Shown here in pieces: positions 1-7,226 of a stretch of 11,750 bases of DNA. Made by a program: the position numbers and the translations under genes. Numbering within the stretch: the stretch's first letter is position 1; each line of letters starts with the position of its first letter. Under the pieces are notes generated by a model. That model was not told the origin of the DNA. It made no database searches and saw only the letters and a program-made list of their open reading frames with translations. This stretch comes from SIG701 sp045123975 (GTDB taxonomy: Bacteria; Bacillota; Clostridia; Oscillospirales; CAG-272), in the NCBI GenBank assembly GCA_045123975.1, contig JBGVKV010000013.1, forward strand, positions 1 through 11,750, given 5' to 3'.

Positions 1-70
1 ACTTGCACTAGCGGGAGAATCTTTCGAGTACCTATGATTTCATATATTTTTAATGAAGGAGGGAAGTACA

Positions 71-541
71 GTGTCGAGAAGAGGTCAGATTTCTAAAAGA
101 GATGTGCTGCCGGATCCGCTTTACAACTCTAAACTCGTAACTAAGCTCATCAACAATATCATGTACGACGGTAAGAAGGGCGTTGCTCAGACTATTGTCT
201 ATGACGCATTCAAGATCGTCGAAGAAAAACTCGGTCAGAATCCTCTGGAAGTATTCACCGAGGCTCTCGAGAACGTAATGCCTGTTCTGGAGGTTAAGGC
301 TCGCCGTGTAGGCGGTTCTAACTACCAGGTTCCGATGGAAGTAAGAGCTGACAGACGTCAGACCCTTGGTCTGCGTTGGATCACCGCTTATTCTCGTTCC
401 AGAGGCGAAAAAACCATGGCAGAGCGTCTCGCAGCCGAGATCATGGACGCCAAGAACAGCACAGGCGGCGCTTTCAAGAAGAAAGAAGATGTGCACAAGA
501 TGGCTGAGGCTAACAAGGCCTTCGCTCATTACAGATATTGA
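71..541 (+). CDS. rpsG: 30S ribosomal protein S7
   Basis: Ribosomal protein uS7 nucleates assembly of the 3' major domain of 16S rRNA and lines the exit-site side of the small subunit. The 156-residue product has the standard bacterial S7 length and begins MSRRGQISKRDVLPDP. It contains the conserved RRVGGSNYQVPMEVR stretch and the basic GLRWI...SRSRGEKTM region, and ends in AFAHYRY. A GTG start at 71 is chosen because AGGAGG at 57-62 sits 8 bases upstream and homology starts there; an ATG at 53 would add six unrelated residues and precede the ribosome binding site. fusA follows after a 64-base spacer, the classical str-operon order. In E. coli S7 is the translational repressor of this operon; nothing here shows whether that applies. 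The first 70 bases of the window show no end of rpsL. Confidence 0.97.
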   Translation: MSRRGQISKRDVLPDPLYNSKLVTKLINNIMYDGKKGVAQTIVYDAFKIVEEKLGQNPLEVFTEALENVMPVLEVKARRVGGSNYQVPMEVRADRRQTLGLRWITAYSRSRGEKTMAERLAAEIMDAKNSTGGAFKKKEDVHKMAEANKAFAHYRY

Positions 542-548
542 TTTGCCG

Positions 549-566
549 GTGCCGCTTTGGCGGCAC
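549..566 (+). other. Intercistronic hairpin between rpsG and fusA
   Basis: GTGCCGC and GCGGCAC form a perfect 7-bp stem with a TTTG loop, eight bases after the rpsG stop codon. No T-run follows, so it is not a convincing terminator. It may limit 3' exonuclease trimming or shape coupling between S7 and EF-G translation. That role is inference; only the inverted repeat is seen. Confidence 0.45.
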
Positions 567-605
567 GAAATCATATCCTTTACACCAAAAAGGAGCAATT
601 AATCA

Positions 606-2690
606 ATGGCAAGGGAATATTCACTTGAGCGTACCAGAAACATCGGTATCATGGCTCATATCGACGCCGGTAAGACCACGACCACTGAGCGTATCCTGTA
701 CTACACAGGTAAGACGCACAAGATGGGCGAGACTCATGACGGCGGCGCTACCATGGACTGGATGGAGCAGGAACAGGAGAGAGGTATCACCATCACCTCC
801 GCTGCTACCACTTGCTTCTGGAAAAATACGCGTATTAACATTATCGACACCCCCGGCCACGTTGACTTTACCGTAGAGGTTGAGCGCTCTCTGCGCGTTC
901 TCGACGGCTCCGTTACTGTCTTCTGTGCAAAGGGCGGCGTTGAGCCCCAGTCTGAAACCGTATGGAGACAGGCTGATATGTACAAGGTTCCGCGTATGGG
1001 CTATGTCAACAAAATGGATATCAACGGCGCGAACTTCTATCGCGTTATAGATATGATGCATGACAGACTCCATGCCAATGCGGTTCCGATCCAGCTTCCC
1101 ATCGGCGCGGAGAACACCTTCCGCGGAATCATCGATCTGATGAACATGGAAGCCGATGTTTACTACGATGATCTCGGTAAGGACATGCGTGTCGAGCCCA
1201 TTCCGGAAGACATGATGGAACTGGCTGAGAAGTATCATGCACAGATGGTTGAGTCCATCTGCGAAACCAATGAAGAACTGTTTGAGAAATACTGCAACGG
1301 TGATGAGATCTCCATCGATGAGCTGAAAGCGGCTCTCCGCAAGGCTACCATCGACAACAAGATCGTTCCCGTTGTTTGCGGTACTTCTTACAAGAATAAG
1401 GGCGTACAGAAGCTGCTCGATGCTATCATCGACTACATGCCCGCGCCTACCGACATCGAATCCATGAAGGGTATCAACCCCGACACGAACGAGGAAGAAG
1501 AGAGACACGCATCCGATGAGGAGCCCTTCTCTGCTCTCGCGTTCAAGATCGCTACCGATCCGTTCGTTGGTAAGCTCTGCTTCTTCCGTGTATACTCCGG
1601 TGTGATCAATGCCGGTGATACTGTATACAACTCTACCAAGGGCAAGCGCGAGCGTCTCGGACGTATCGTTCAGATGCACGCAAACTCCCGCCAGGATATC
1701 GATACCTGCTACGCCGGTGATATCGCTGCCGTAGTTGCCACCAAGTACACCACTACCGGTGACACCTTCTGCGACGAAAAGCATCCCATCATCCTGGAGA
1801 GCATGGAATTCCCGGAACCCGTTATCCGTCAGGCAATCGAGCCCAAGACTCGTGCCGGTCAGGAAAAGATGGGTATCGCTCTCGCCAAGCTGGCTGAAGA
1901 AGATCCGACCTTCCGCACCTACACGGATGAGGAAACCGGTCAGACCATCATCGCCGGCATGGGCGAATTGCACCTTGAGATCATCGTGGACCGTCTGCTC
2001 CGCGAGTTCAAGGTAGAGGCTAACATCGGTAAGCCTCAGGTTGCTTACAAGGAGACCATCCGTAAGCAGGTTGACCACGAGTGCAAGTACAAGCGTCAGT
2101 CCGGTGGTTCCGGTCAGTACGGTCACGTTAAGATCACCATCGAGCCCAACGAGCCCGGTAAGGGTTACGAGTTCGTTAACGCCGTAACCGGCGGTGCTAT
2201 TCCTAAGGAATACATCGAGCCCGTTAACCAGGGTATCCAGGGTGCTATGCAGAACGGTGTTCTGGCCGGCTACAACGTAGTTGACGTTAAGGTTACTTTG
2301 TACGATGGTTCTTACCACGAAGTTGACTCTTCTGAGATGGCGTTCAAGATCGCCGGTTCTATGGCGTTCAAGGAAGCGATGAGAAAGGCTGATCCCGTTC
2401 TTACCGAGCCTATCATGAAGGTTGTTACCATTACTCCCGATGACTATCTCGGCGATATCATCGGCGACTTCAACTCCCGCCGCGGTCTGATTCAGTCCAT
2501 GGAACCCCAGAACAACGGTGCTACCGAGGTTCTCGCATTCGTTCCTCTGGCTGAGATGTTCGGTTACGCAACGGATCTCCGTTCCAAGTCTCAGGGTCGT
2601 GCCCTGTACTCCATGGAACCGGCTCACTTCGCTGCAGTTCCGAAGTCCATCCAGGAAGAGATCGTTACCGTCCGCGCAAAGAACAAATAA
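606..2690 (+). CDS. fusA: Elongation factor G
   Basis: EF-G is the cytoplasmic GTPase that drives tRNA-mRNA translocation on the ribosome and, with RRF, ribosome recycling. The 694-residue length matches the family. The GTPase domain shows G1 AHIDAGKT (17-24), the G2 region RGIT (59-62), G3 DTPGH (81-85) and G4 NKMD (135-138). The remaining domains follow at about 300-690, including the domain IV landmark GGSGQYGHV and a C-terminal RSKSQGRALYSMEP segment typical of domain V. The ATG at 606 lies 10 bases after AGGAG (591-595). It sits between rpsG and tuf in the str operon. Codon choice is strongly biased (CGT, GTT, GGT, ATC), as expected for a very highly expressed gene. No truncation or frameshift is visible. 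Confidence 0.98.
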   Translation: MAREYSLERTRNIGIMAHIDAGKTTTTERILYYTGKTHKMGETHDGGATMDWMEQEQERGITITSAATTCFWKNTRINIIDTPGHVDFTVEVERSLRVLDGSVTVFCAKGGVEPQSETVWRQADMYKVPRMGYVNKMDINGANFYRVIDMMHDRLHANAVPIQLPIGAENTFRGIIDLMNMEADVYYDDLGKDMRVEPIPEDMMELAEKYHAQMVESICETNEELFEKYCNGDEISIDELKAALRKATIDNKIVPVVCGTSYKNKGVQKLLDAIIDYMPAPTDIESMKGINPDTNEEEERHASDEEPFSALAFKIATDPFVGKLCFFRVYSGVINAGDTVYNSTKGKRERLGRIVQMHANSRQDIDTCYAGDIAAVVATKYTTTGDTFCDEKHPIILESMEFPEPVIRQAIEPKTRAGQEKMGIALAKLAEEDPTFRTYTDEETGQTIIAGMGELHLEIIVDRLLREFKVEANIGKPQVAYKETIRKQVDHECKYKRQSGGSGQYGHVKITIEPNEPGKGYEFVNAVTGGAIPKEYIEPVNQGIQGAMQNGVLAGYNVVDVKVTLYDGSYHEVDSSEMAFKIAGSMAFKEAMRKADPVLTEPIMKVVTITPDDYLGDIIGDFNSRRGLIQSMEPQNNGATEVLAFVPLAEMFGYATDLRSKSQGRALYSMEPAHFAAVPKSIQEEIVTVRAKNK

Positions 2691-2724
2691 TTTACAAACC
2701 TATATATTTTAGGAGGATTTACCA

Positions 2725-3930
2725 ATGGCAAAGGCAAAATTTGAGCGCAACAAGCCCCACGTTAATATTGGTACCATCGGTCACGTTGACCATGGTAAGA
2801 CCACTCTGACCGCAGCTATCACCAAGACTCTGTCTCTTGGCTCTGGCAACGTTGAGTTCCTGGCATACGACCAGATCGACAACGCTCCCGAAGAGAAGGC
2901 TCGTGGTATCACAATTAACACCCGTCACGTTGAGTACGAGACCGATGCACGTCACTACGCGCACGTTGACTGCCCCGGACACGCTGACTACGTTAAGAAC
3001 ATGATCACCGGTGCTGCTCAGATGGACGGCGCTATCCTGGTTGTTGCTGCAACCGACGGCCCCATGGCTCAGACTCGTGAGCACATCCTGCTCGCTCGTC
3101 AGGTAGGCGTTCCTGCACTGGTTGTATTTATGAACAAGTGCGACCTCGTTGATGACGATGAGCTGTGCGATCTCGTTGAGATGGAAATCCGCGATCTGCT
3201 GTCCGAGTACGACTTCCCCGGCGACGATATTCCGATCGTTCGTGGTTCCGCTCGTGTAGCTCTGGACTGCGCTTCCAACGACATCAACGATCCTGCTTAC
3301 GCTCCTATCAAGGCTCTGATGGCTGAGGTTGACGCATACATTCCTACCCCTGCTCGTAAGGCTGACGAACCCTTCCTGATGCCTGTCGAGGACGTATTCT
3401 CCATCACCGGTCGTGGTACTGTTGCTACCGGTCGTGTAGAGCGTGGTACTGTTAAGATGGCTGACAATGTAGAAATCGTTGGTCTGACCGACGAGAAGAA
3501 GTCCACCGTTATCACCGGTATCGAGATGTTCCGTAAGCTGCTCGACTCCGCTGAGGCTGGCGACAACGTAGGTCTGCTGCTCCGTGGTGTTCAGAAGAAC
3601 GAGATCGAGCGCGGTCAGGTTCTCTGCAAGCCCGGTTCCATCAACCCCCACACCAAGTTCTCCGGTCAGGTTTACGTACTGCAGGAGAAAGAGGGTGGCC
3701 GTCAGAAGCCTTTCTTCTCTGGCTACCGTCCTCAGTTCTACTTCAGAACTACCGACGTTACCGGCACCATCCAGCTTCCCGCTGACGTTGACATGTGCCG
3801 CCCCGGCGATAACGTTGTAATGAGCGTTGAACTCATCACTCCTATCGCTATCGAGAAGGGTCTGCGTTTCGCTATCCGTGAGGGTGGTAGAACCGTAGGT
3901 TCCGGCGTCGTTTCCGAAATCGAGGCTTAA
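2725..3930 (+). CDS. tuf: Elongation factor Tu
   Basis: EF-Tu carries aminoacyl-tRNA to the ribosomal A site as a ternary complex with GTP. The 401-residue protein has G1 GHVDHGKT (19-26), the switch I sequence EEKARGITINT (about 56-66), G3 DCPGH (82-86) and G4 NKCD (137-140). Domains II and III follow, with GRGTVATGRVERG and PFFSGYRPQFYFRTTDVTG. It ends GSGVVSEIEA, slightly different from the commoner end VTEI(I)E. AGGAGG at 2711-2716 is 8 bases before the ATG. The gene starts 34 bases after fusA and is closely followed by a strong terminator, so this is the end of the str transcription unit. Codon bias is extreme, like fusA. Confidence 0.98.
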   Translation: MAKAKFERNKPHVNIGTIGHVDHGKTTLTAAITKTLSLGSGNVEFLAYDQIDNAPEEKARGITINTRHVEYETDARHYAHVDCPGHADYVKNMITGAAQMDGAILVVAATDGPMAQTREHILLARQVGVPALVVFMNKCDLVDDDELCDLVEMEIRDLLSEYDFPGDDIPIVRGSARVALDCASNDINDPAYAPIKALMAEVDAYIPTPARKADEPFLMPVEDVFSITGRGTVATGRVERGTVKMADNVEIVGLTDEKKSTVITGIEMFRKLLDSAEAGDNVGLLLRGVQKNEIERGQVLCKPGSINPHTKFSGQVYVLQEKEGGRQKPFFSGYRPQFYFRTTDVTGTIQLPADVDMCRPGDNVVMSVELITPIAIEKGLRFAIREGGRTVGSGVVSEIEA

Positions 3931-3951
3931 TCACTAACCGTTAGGTTATCG

Positions 3952-3985
3952 GATCACCGGCGCTTGCGCCGGTGATCTTCTTTTT
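3952..3985 (+). terminator. Intrinsic terminator of the str operon (after tuf)
   Basis: The self-complementary run GATCACCGGCGC / GCGCCGGTGATC (3952-3963 and 3966-3977) around a TT centre is followed by TTCTTTTT. With a CTTG tetraloop it gives an 11-bp GC-rich stem. It begins 21 bases after the tuf stop codon. Confidence 0.9.
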
Positions 3986-4000
3986 CCAAAGTGAATATAT

Positions 4001-4115
4001 TTCTTCGGGGAATGGTGAGAATCCATACCGGTGGTATAGTCCACGAACATCCCATAGGATGCCGAACAGGTGAGATTCCTGTACCGACGGTTACAGTCCG
4101 GATGAGAGAAGATAT
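4001..4115 (+). promoter_or_regulatory. FMN riboswitch (RFN element) aptamer
   Basis: The leader carries the conserved RFN blocks in order: CTTCGGGG (4003-4010), GGTGAGAATCC, ACCGGTGGT (4028-4036), AGTCCACGA, a central hairpin, GCCGAACAGGTGAGATTCCT, ACCGACGGTTACAGTCCGGA and GATGAGAGAAGAT. P1 pairs TCTTC (4002-4006) with GAAGA (4108-4112). RFN elements bind flavin mononucleotide and switch off downstream riboflavin synthesis or transport genes. The next gene is ribU, as expected. A CCCCGAC terminator hairpin downstream suggests transcriptional control. Confidence 0.95.
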
Positions 4116-4158
4116 GCTCGTCAGTCGCGCGGTATAGCCGCACGACTTGGAAGTATTA

Positions 4159-4190
4159 CCCCGACAGGTTTTACCCGTCGGGGTTTTATC
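4159..4190 (+). terminator. FMN riboswitch expression-platform terminator
   Basis: CCCCGAC (4159-4165) pairs with GTCGGGG (4177-4183). The stem extends by GGT/ACC across an A-C mismatch and is followed by TTTTATCTT. It sits between the aptamer and the ribU ribosome binding site. TCGGGG (4005-4010), which belongs to the aptamer's conserved first block, is complementary to CCCCGA (4159-4164). A ligand-free antiterminator is therefore possible, and FMN binding would free the terminator strand. That mechanism is inference. Confidence 0.75.
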
Positions 4191-4225
4191 TTCTCCTTGT
4201 ACTATTATTACGAGGGAGAATTATT

Positions 4226-4825
4226 ATGACCACGAAATCCAAAACATCTATCCGTTATATGGCCCGCGTTGCCGTTTTGACCGCGATTGCATCCGTTTTG
4301 ATGCTGCTGGAATTTCCTCTTTGGTTCGCACCCGGATTCTATAAATTGGACGTATCCGAGGCGGTGATCCTTATGGGAGGATTCGCTCTGGGTCCCGGGG
4401 CCGCCATTCTTATTGAATTTCTGAAAAACCTGATCAACATACTGCTGAACGGCACCACCACCGCGTACATAGGGGAAATGGCCAACTTCATCACCGGCTG
4501 TGCGTTTGTCGTTCCTGCAGCGGTGATCTATAAATATCACAAGAACAAAAAAGGCGCACTGATCAGCATGATCGCCGGCTCCCTTTCCCTTGCGTTGATC
4601 GGCAGCCTTTTGAATTACTTCGTTCTGATTCCTGCCTTTTCCCGCTTTTATAATCTGCCTATTGAAAACATCATTGGCATGGGAGCCGCAGTGAATCCGC
4701 TGGTTTCCGATCTGAAATCGCTGGTTGTGTGCGCAGTTGCCCCCTTCAATCTGGTCAAGGGCATCATCTGCTCGGTACTTGCCATGCTTTTGTACAAGAG
4801 AGTATCCAAAATCCTGCACATTTGA
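4226..4825 (+). CDS. ribU: Riboflavin ECF transporter substrate-binding subunit RibU
   Basis: RibU is the membrane S-component that binds riboflavin and works with a shared energising module (EcfA, EcfA', EcfT) to import the vitamin. The 199-residue protein is hydrophobic, with about five to six predicted membrane segments. It carries the RibU signature region at 29-60: EFPLWF, APGFYKLDVSE, then GGFALGPGAA, followed by EFLKNLINILLNGTTTAYIGE. GAGGGAG (4212-4218) lies 7 bases before the ATG. The FMN riboswitch directly upstream strongly supports riboflavin as the substrate. No energising-module genes are nearby, so this looks like a group II ECF arrangement with the shared module elsewhere. No clear terminator follows before the next gene's promoter. 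Confidence 0.93.
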   Translation: MTTKSKTSIRYMARVAVLTAIASVLMLLEFPLWFAPGFYKLDVSEAVILMGGFALGPGAAILIEFLKNLINILLNGTTTAYIGEMANFITGCAFVVPAAVIYKYHKNKKGALISMIAGSLSLALIGSLLNYFVLIPAFSRFYNLPIENIIGMGAAVNPLVSDLKSLVVCAVAPFNLVKGIICSVLAMLLYKRVSKILHI

Positions 4826-4836
4826 CCCTGTCCGCC

Positions 4837-4865
4837 TTGCGAAGCGGCTGAATGTATGGTACAAT
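4837..4865 (+). promoter_or_regulatory. Sigma-A type promoter upstream of the COG2426-type gene
   Basis: TTGCGA (4837-4842) and TACAAT (4860-4865) are separated by exactly 17 bases, placing the likely transcription start near 4872. This would let the next gene be transcribed independently of riboswitch-controlled ribU. The weak CCGC/GCGG hairpin overlapping it has no T-run. Confidence 0.55.
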
Positions 4866-4901
4866 AAATCCGTAGAATGCTTGAAAGGAGATGTACGTCT
4901 C

Positions 4902-5375
4902 ATGCTGGAAATAATTAAGGAATATCTGTACGTCTTCTTTTGCGCCATGGTTCCGCTGATTGAATTGCGGGGATCCGTCCTCATCGGTGCGGGCATGGGT
5001 ATGCCCTGGCTTACCAATCTGGCTCTCAGCGTCATTGGCAATATGCTTCCCGTTCCCTTCATTCTGCTGTTTATCCGCCGGATTCTTTCCTGGATGCACA
5101 AGACGAAGCATTTTAAGGGAGTCGCCGAATGGCTGGAGAAAAAAGCTCACAGCAAATCCGACCGTGTGCTGCGCTGTGCATCTTTGGGCCTGGTGCTGTT
5201 TGTCGGCATCCCCCTACCCGGCACGGGCGCGTGGACCGGCGCGTTGATTGCGGCGCTCCTCGATATGCGCATGAAGTATTCCCTGCCCGCCATCTTTGCC
5301 GGCGTATGCCTTGCCGGTGTGATCATGTGCTGCGCCAGCTACGGCATGGTGTCTTTCCTTGCGTTCTTGCTTTAA
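4902..5375 (+). CDS. Small membrane protein, Sm_multidrug_ex (COG2426, PF06695) family
   Basis: This is a 157-residue integral membrane protein. The family is named 'putative small multidrug export protein', but to my knowledge the substrate is not firmly established; it should not be confused with the EmrE/SMR family. Family hallmarks are present: MVPLIELRGSVLIGAGMG at 16-33 and GIPLPGTGAWTGALIAALL at 102-120, each with its conserved proline/glycine pattern. About four hydrophobic segments flank a basic cytosolic stretch (HKTKHFKG...KKAHSKSDR). The ATG at 4902 is preferred because AAAGGAG (4884-4890) lies upstream; the open frame extends back into ribU, but that part has no homology. It has its own promoter and is closed by a terminator, so it is probably monocistronic. 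Confidence 0.85.
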   Translation: MLEIIKEYLYVFFCAMVPLIELRGSVLIGAGMGMPWLTNLALSVIGNMLPVPFILLFIRRILSWMHKTKHFKGVAEWLEKKAHSKSDRVLRCASLGLVLFVGIPLPGTGAWTGALIAALLDMRMKYSLPAIFAGVCLAGVIMCCASYGMVSFLAFLL

Positions 5376-5381
5376 TCCCCT

Positions 5382-5410
5382 ACCCGGAAACCGCCTGTTT
5401 CCGGGTTTTT
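5382..5410 (+). terminator. Intrinsic terminator after the COG2426-type gene
   Basis: ACCCGGAAAC (5382-5391) pairs perfectly with GTTTCCGGGT (5397-5406) around a CGCCT loop and runs directly into TTTTT (5406-5410). It starts 7 bases after the stop codon. Confidence 0.88.
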
Positions 5411-5498
5411 GCATATTTTTTCACAAAACCACCTAACAAATCCGTTTTTCACCGACTATACAGTTGAAAGCATTGATCAATCGCTTTGGAGACAACAA

Positions 5499-7127
5499 AT
5501 GAAAAAACAAGAACTGCTGCAAAAGATCGATAACGAACTGATCGAAAAACTGTACGGCTTTTGCTACGCCCGCACCAACGACAGCTACGAGGCCCAGGAT
5601 CTCTGCTCGGACATCCTGTACGCCTTGATCAAATCGGCGTCGGGCGAGGGCGAGATCCGGGATCTGTACGGCTTCATCTGGCGGGTGGCCCGCAATGTAT
5701 ATGCGGATTTTTCCGAAAAGCGCCGTCGGGAAACGGATGCCCGCATTGCGGAGGATCCGGAAGAGATTCTCTCCACTATCCCGGCGGAGGAAGACGAAGA
5801 AGACGACACGGAGGAGCTGCTCCGGGCGGTATACCGCCGCATCTCCTACCTGACCCGGGCCTATCGGGAGGTCATGATCGCCTTCTACATCGATGGAAAA
5901 TCCACCGCCCAGATCGCGAAAGAGCAGAAGATCAGCGAGACCGCCTTGCGGCAACGGTTGTTTGCGGCACGAAAGAAAGTGAAGAGCGAGGTAGACAAAA
6001 TGAACGATATGCAGAATAAACCTACATCTTTGAGCAAGGTGGACTATGTGATCTGGGGCTTCGGCAATCCTTTGTGGGGCGATCCCTTGAATGGATTTGA
6101 GCGCGAGTTTTCCAAGCACGTATTGTGGCTGTGCTTCAAAAAGCCTTCCGGTGCCACCGAAATCGCCGAAGAATTGGGCGTTCCCACGGTGTATGTGGAG
6201 GAAGAATTGGAGATCCTCACCCGCGGCGCCAACGGCAAGTACGGACTTCTGCGCAAAGTAGGCAACGGCAAATACGCCATTAACTTTGTGCTGTTTGATA
6301 CGGACGTGATGGAGAAAGCCAGCATCCTCTATGAAGAACGGCTGCCTCAGATCTGCGACATCATCGCAGAGTACATTGAGGAGCACAAGGAGGAATACCT
6401 GTCCTTCCCGTATCTGAACAAGAAAGTGGACCTTAACCTGATTCTGTGGCAACAGGTACACGATCTCGCAGGAACCGTAGACAGAATTGTGTACTCTATA
6501 CTGGCTAAGAAGCACTTCGCAAAGGAACAGAAACCGGACCGTCCTTTCAGCGTATTTGGCTACGTGGATAACGGAAAGATTTACGGCGGCGGCCGAGACA
6601 GTATTAAAGCGGAAAACATTTGCGGATTCTCTGCGATTCATATGGCCAATATTTATAACAAACGCCTTCAAAAGCATTTTGCGTGTGAGCATAACGTTTC
6701 CAACGATCCGCAGATTCAGTTGGCGCTGAAGGCCATCGACGGTCTGGCCGTTGCATCCCTTTCCGACAAGGAGAAGGAGCACGCGGCGAAGGCCATCGAG
6801 CAGGGCTATCTGTATCGGGAGGGCGACATGCTGTACACCAAGATCCTGGTCCATGACGGGAAAGATTCCGATCGCCTGTTTGCAATCACCCGCAATCTGA
6901 CCAGCGAAGTCCTTACGAAAGAGGCGGAGGCCATCGCTGAGAAGTTGGCAGATCTGATCCGAAAGAATGTCCCCGAATATCTGTATGGTGAGTGGTCTTT
7001 CGCCAATGAACTGGCAAGTTTGCCGGTGCACGATGCGCTGGTAGAAGCGCTGATCGAGCGCGGTCTGCTGACCCCGCCGGAGAACCGTCTCGGCGCGGAA
7101 GGCTGCTGGATGAGCGTGGAGAAGTAA
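5499..7127 (+). CDS. ECF-like sigma-70 factor fused to a winged-helix and long C-terminal domain
   Basis: This 542-residue protein starts as an RNA polymerase sigma factor. Region 2 is about residues 10-77 (EAQDLCSDILYALIKS, then GFIWRVARNVYADFSEKRRR). A very acidic linker follows at about 85-106. Region 4 is about 108-163, with a helix-turn-helix in KSTAQIAKEQKISETALRQRLFAARKK. An extension of about 375 residues follows. Its first part (about 204-267: HVLWLCFKKPSGATEIAEELGVPTVYVEEELEIL, then KYGLLRKVGNGKYAINF) reads as a winged helix. The rest, including a second wing-like YLYREGDMLYTKILV stretch, I do not recognise. GGAG (5488-5491) is 7 bases before ATG 5499; an in-frame ATG at 5409 overlaps the previous terminator and is rejected. 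No anti-sigma gene is adjacent. Ordinary ECF factors are under 200 residues, so the extension may replace a partner as sensor or regulator (inference). The target genes are unknown. Confidence 0.82.
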   Translation: MKKQELLQKIDNELIEKLYGFCYARTNDSYEAQDLCSDILYALIKSASGEGEIRDLYGFIWRVARNVYADFSEKRRRETDARIAEDPEEILSTIPAEEDEEDDTEELLRAVYRRISYLTRAYREVMIAFYIDGKSTAQIAKEQKISETALRQRLFAARKKVKSEVDKMNDMQNKPTSLSKVDYVIWGFGNPLWGDPLNGFEREFSKHVLWLCFKKPSGATEIAEELGVPTVYVEEELEILTRGANGKYGLLRKVGNGKYAINFVLFDTDVMEKASILYEERLPQICDIIAEYIEEHKEEYLSFPYLNKKVDLNLILWQQVHDLAGTVDRIVYSILAKKHFAKEQKPDRPFSVFGYVDNGKIYGGGRDSIKAENICGFSAIHMANIYNKRLQKHFACEHNVSNDPQIQLALKAIDGLAVASLSDKEKEHAAKAIEQGYLYREGDMLYTKILVHDGKDSDRLFAITRNLTSEVLTKEAEAIAEKLADLIRKNVPEYLYGEWSFANELASLPVHDALVEALIERGLLTPPENRLGAEGCWMSVEK

Positions 7128-7178
7128 GTGGTTTTGAGAGGACAAGTTGCGCTGCGTAACTCATCCGCAAAGAGTATA

Positions 7179-7204
7179 CGGGACGTCGCGGCGCCGTCCC
7201 CTAC
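7179..7204 (+). repeat. REP-like hairpin unit, left copy (reverse orientation)
   Basis: Read on the minus strand this unit begins GTAGGGG and ends CGTCCCG. It is an inverted copy of the unit at 7227-7253. Within it, GGGACG (7180-7185) pairs perfectly with CGTCCC (7195-7200) around a 9-base loop. The CTAC/GTAG foot next to a hairpin resembles REP elements mobilised by RAYT transposases; this comparison is from memory. No transposase is in the window. Confidence 0.7.
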
Positions 7205-7226
7205 GAGTATACAAACACTCATTTTT

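Noticed and set aside
1..70. Possible tail of rpsL at the window start
   Set aside because: No S12-like C-terminal residues can be read in any frame; it is probably just the spacer before rpsG.
621..2627. 668-codon open frame on the minus strand opposite fusA
   Set aside because: It is exactly antisense to a well-supported EF-G gene. The biased codons of a highly expressed gene leave few stops on the opposite strand. No family motifs or ribosome binding site are visible.
2719..3651. 310-codon open frame on the minus strand opposite tuf
   Set aside because: Same codon-bias shadow effect; the EF-Tu reading is unambiguous.
4832..4847. CCGC/GCGG hairpin after ribU as a terminator
   Set aside because: The stem is short with a mismatch and no T-run; the sequence is better explained as part of a promoter.
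4725..4901. Upstream extension of the COG2426-type protein into ribU
   Set aside because: It overlaps ribU out of frame, has no homology-like content, and a good ribosome binding site precedes ATG 4902.
5211..5387. 11-mer CCCCTACCCGG present twice (5211-5221 and 5377-5387), sharing CCCCTAC with the REP-like unit
   Set aside because: One copy is inside a coding region and the other overlaps the start of a terminator stem. Neither has the rest of the REP-like hairpin, so chance is the simpler explanation.
5433..7145. 570-codon minus-strand frame opposite the sigma fusion gene
   Set aside because: The plus strand has clear sigma-70 motifs and a ribosome binding site; the antisense translation has no recognisable domain.
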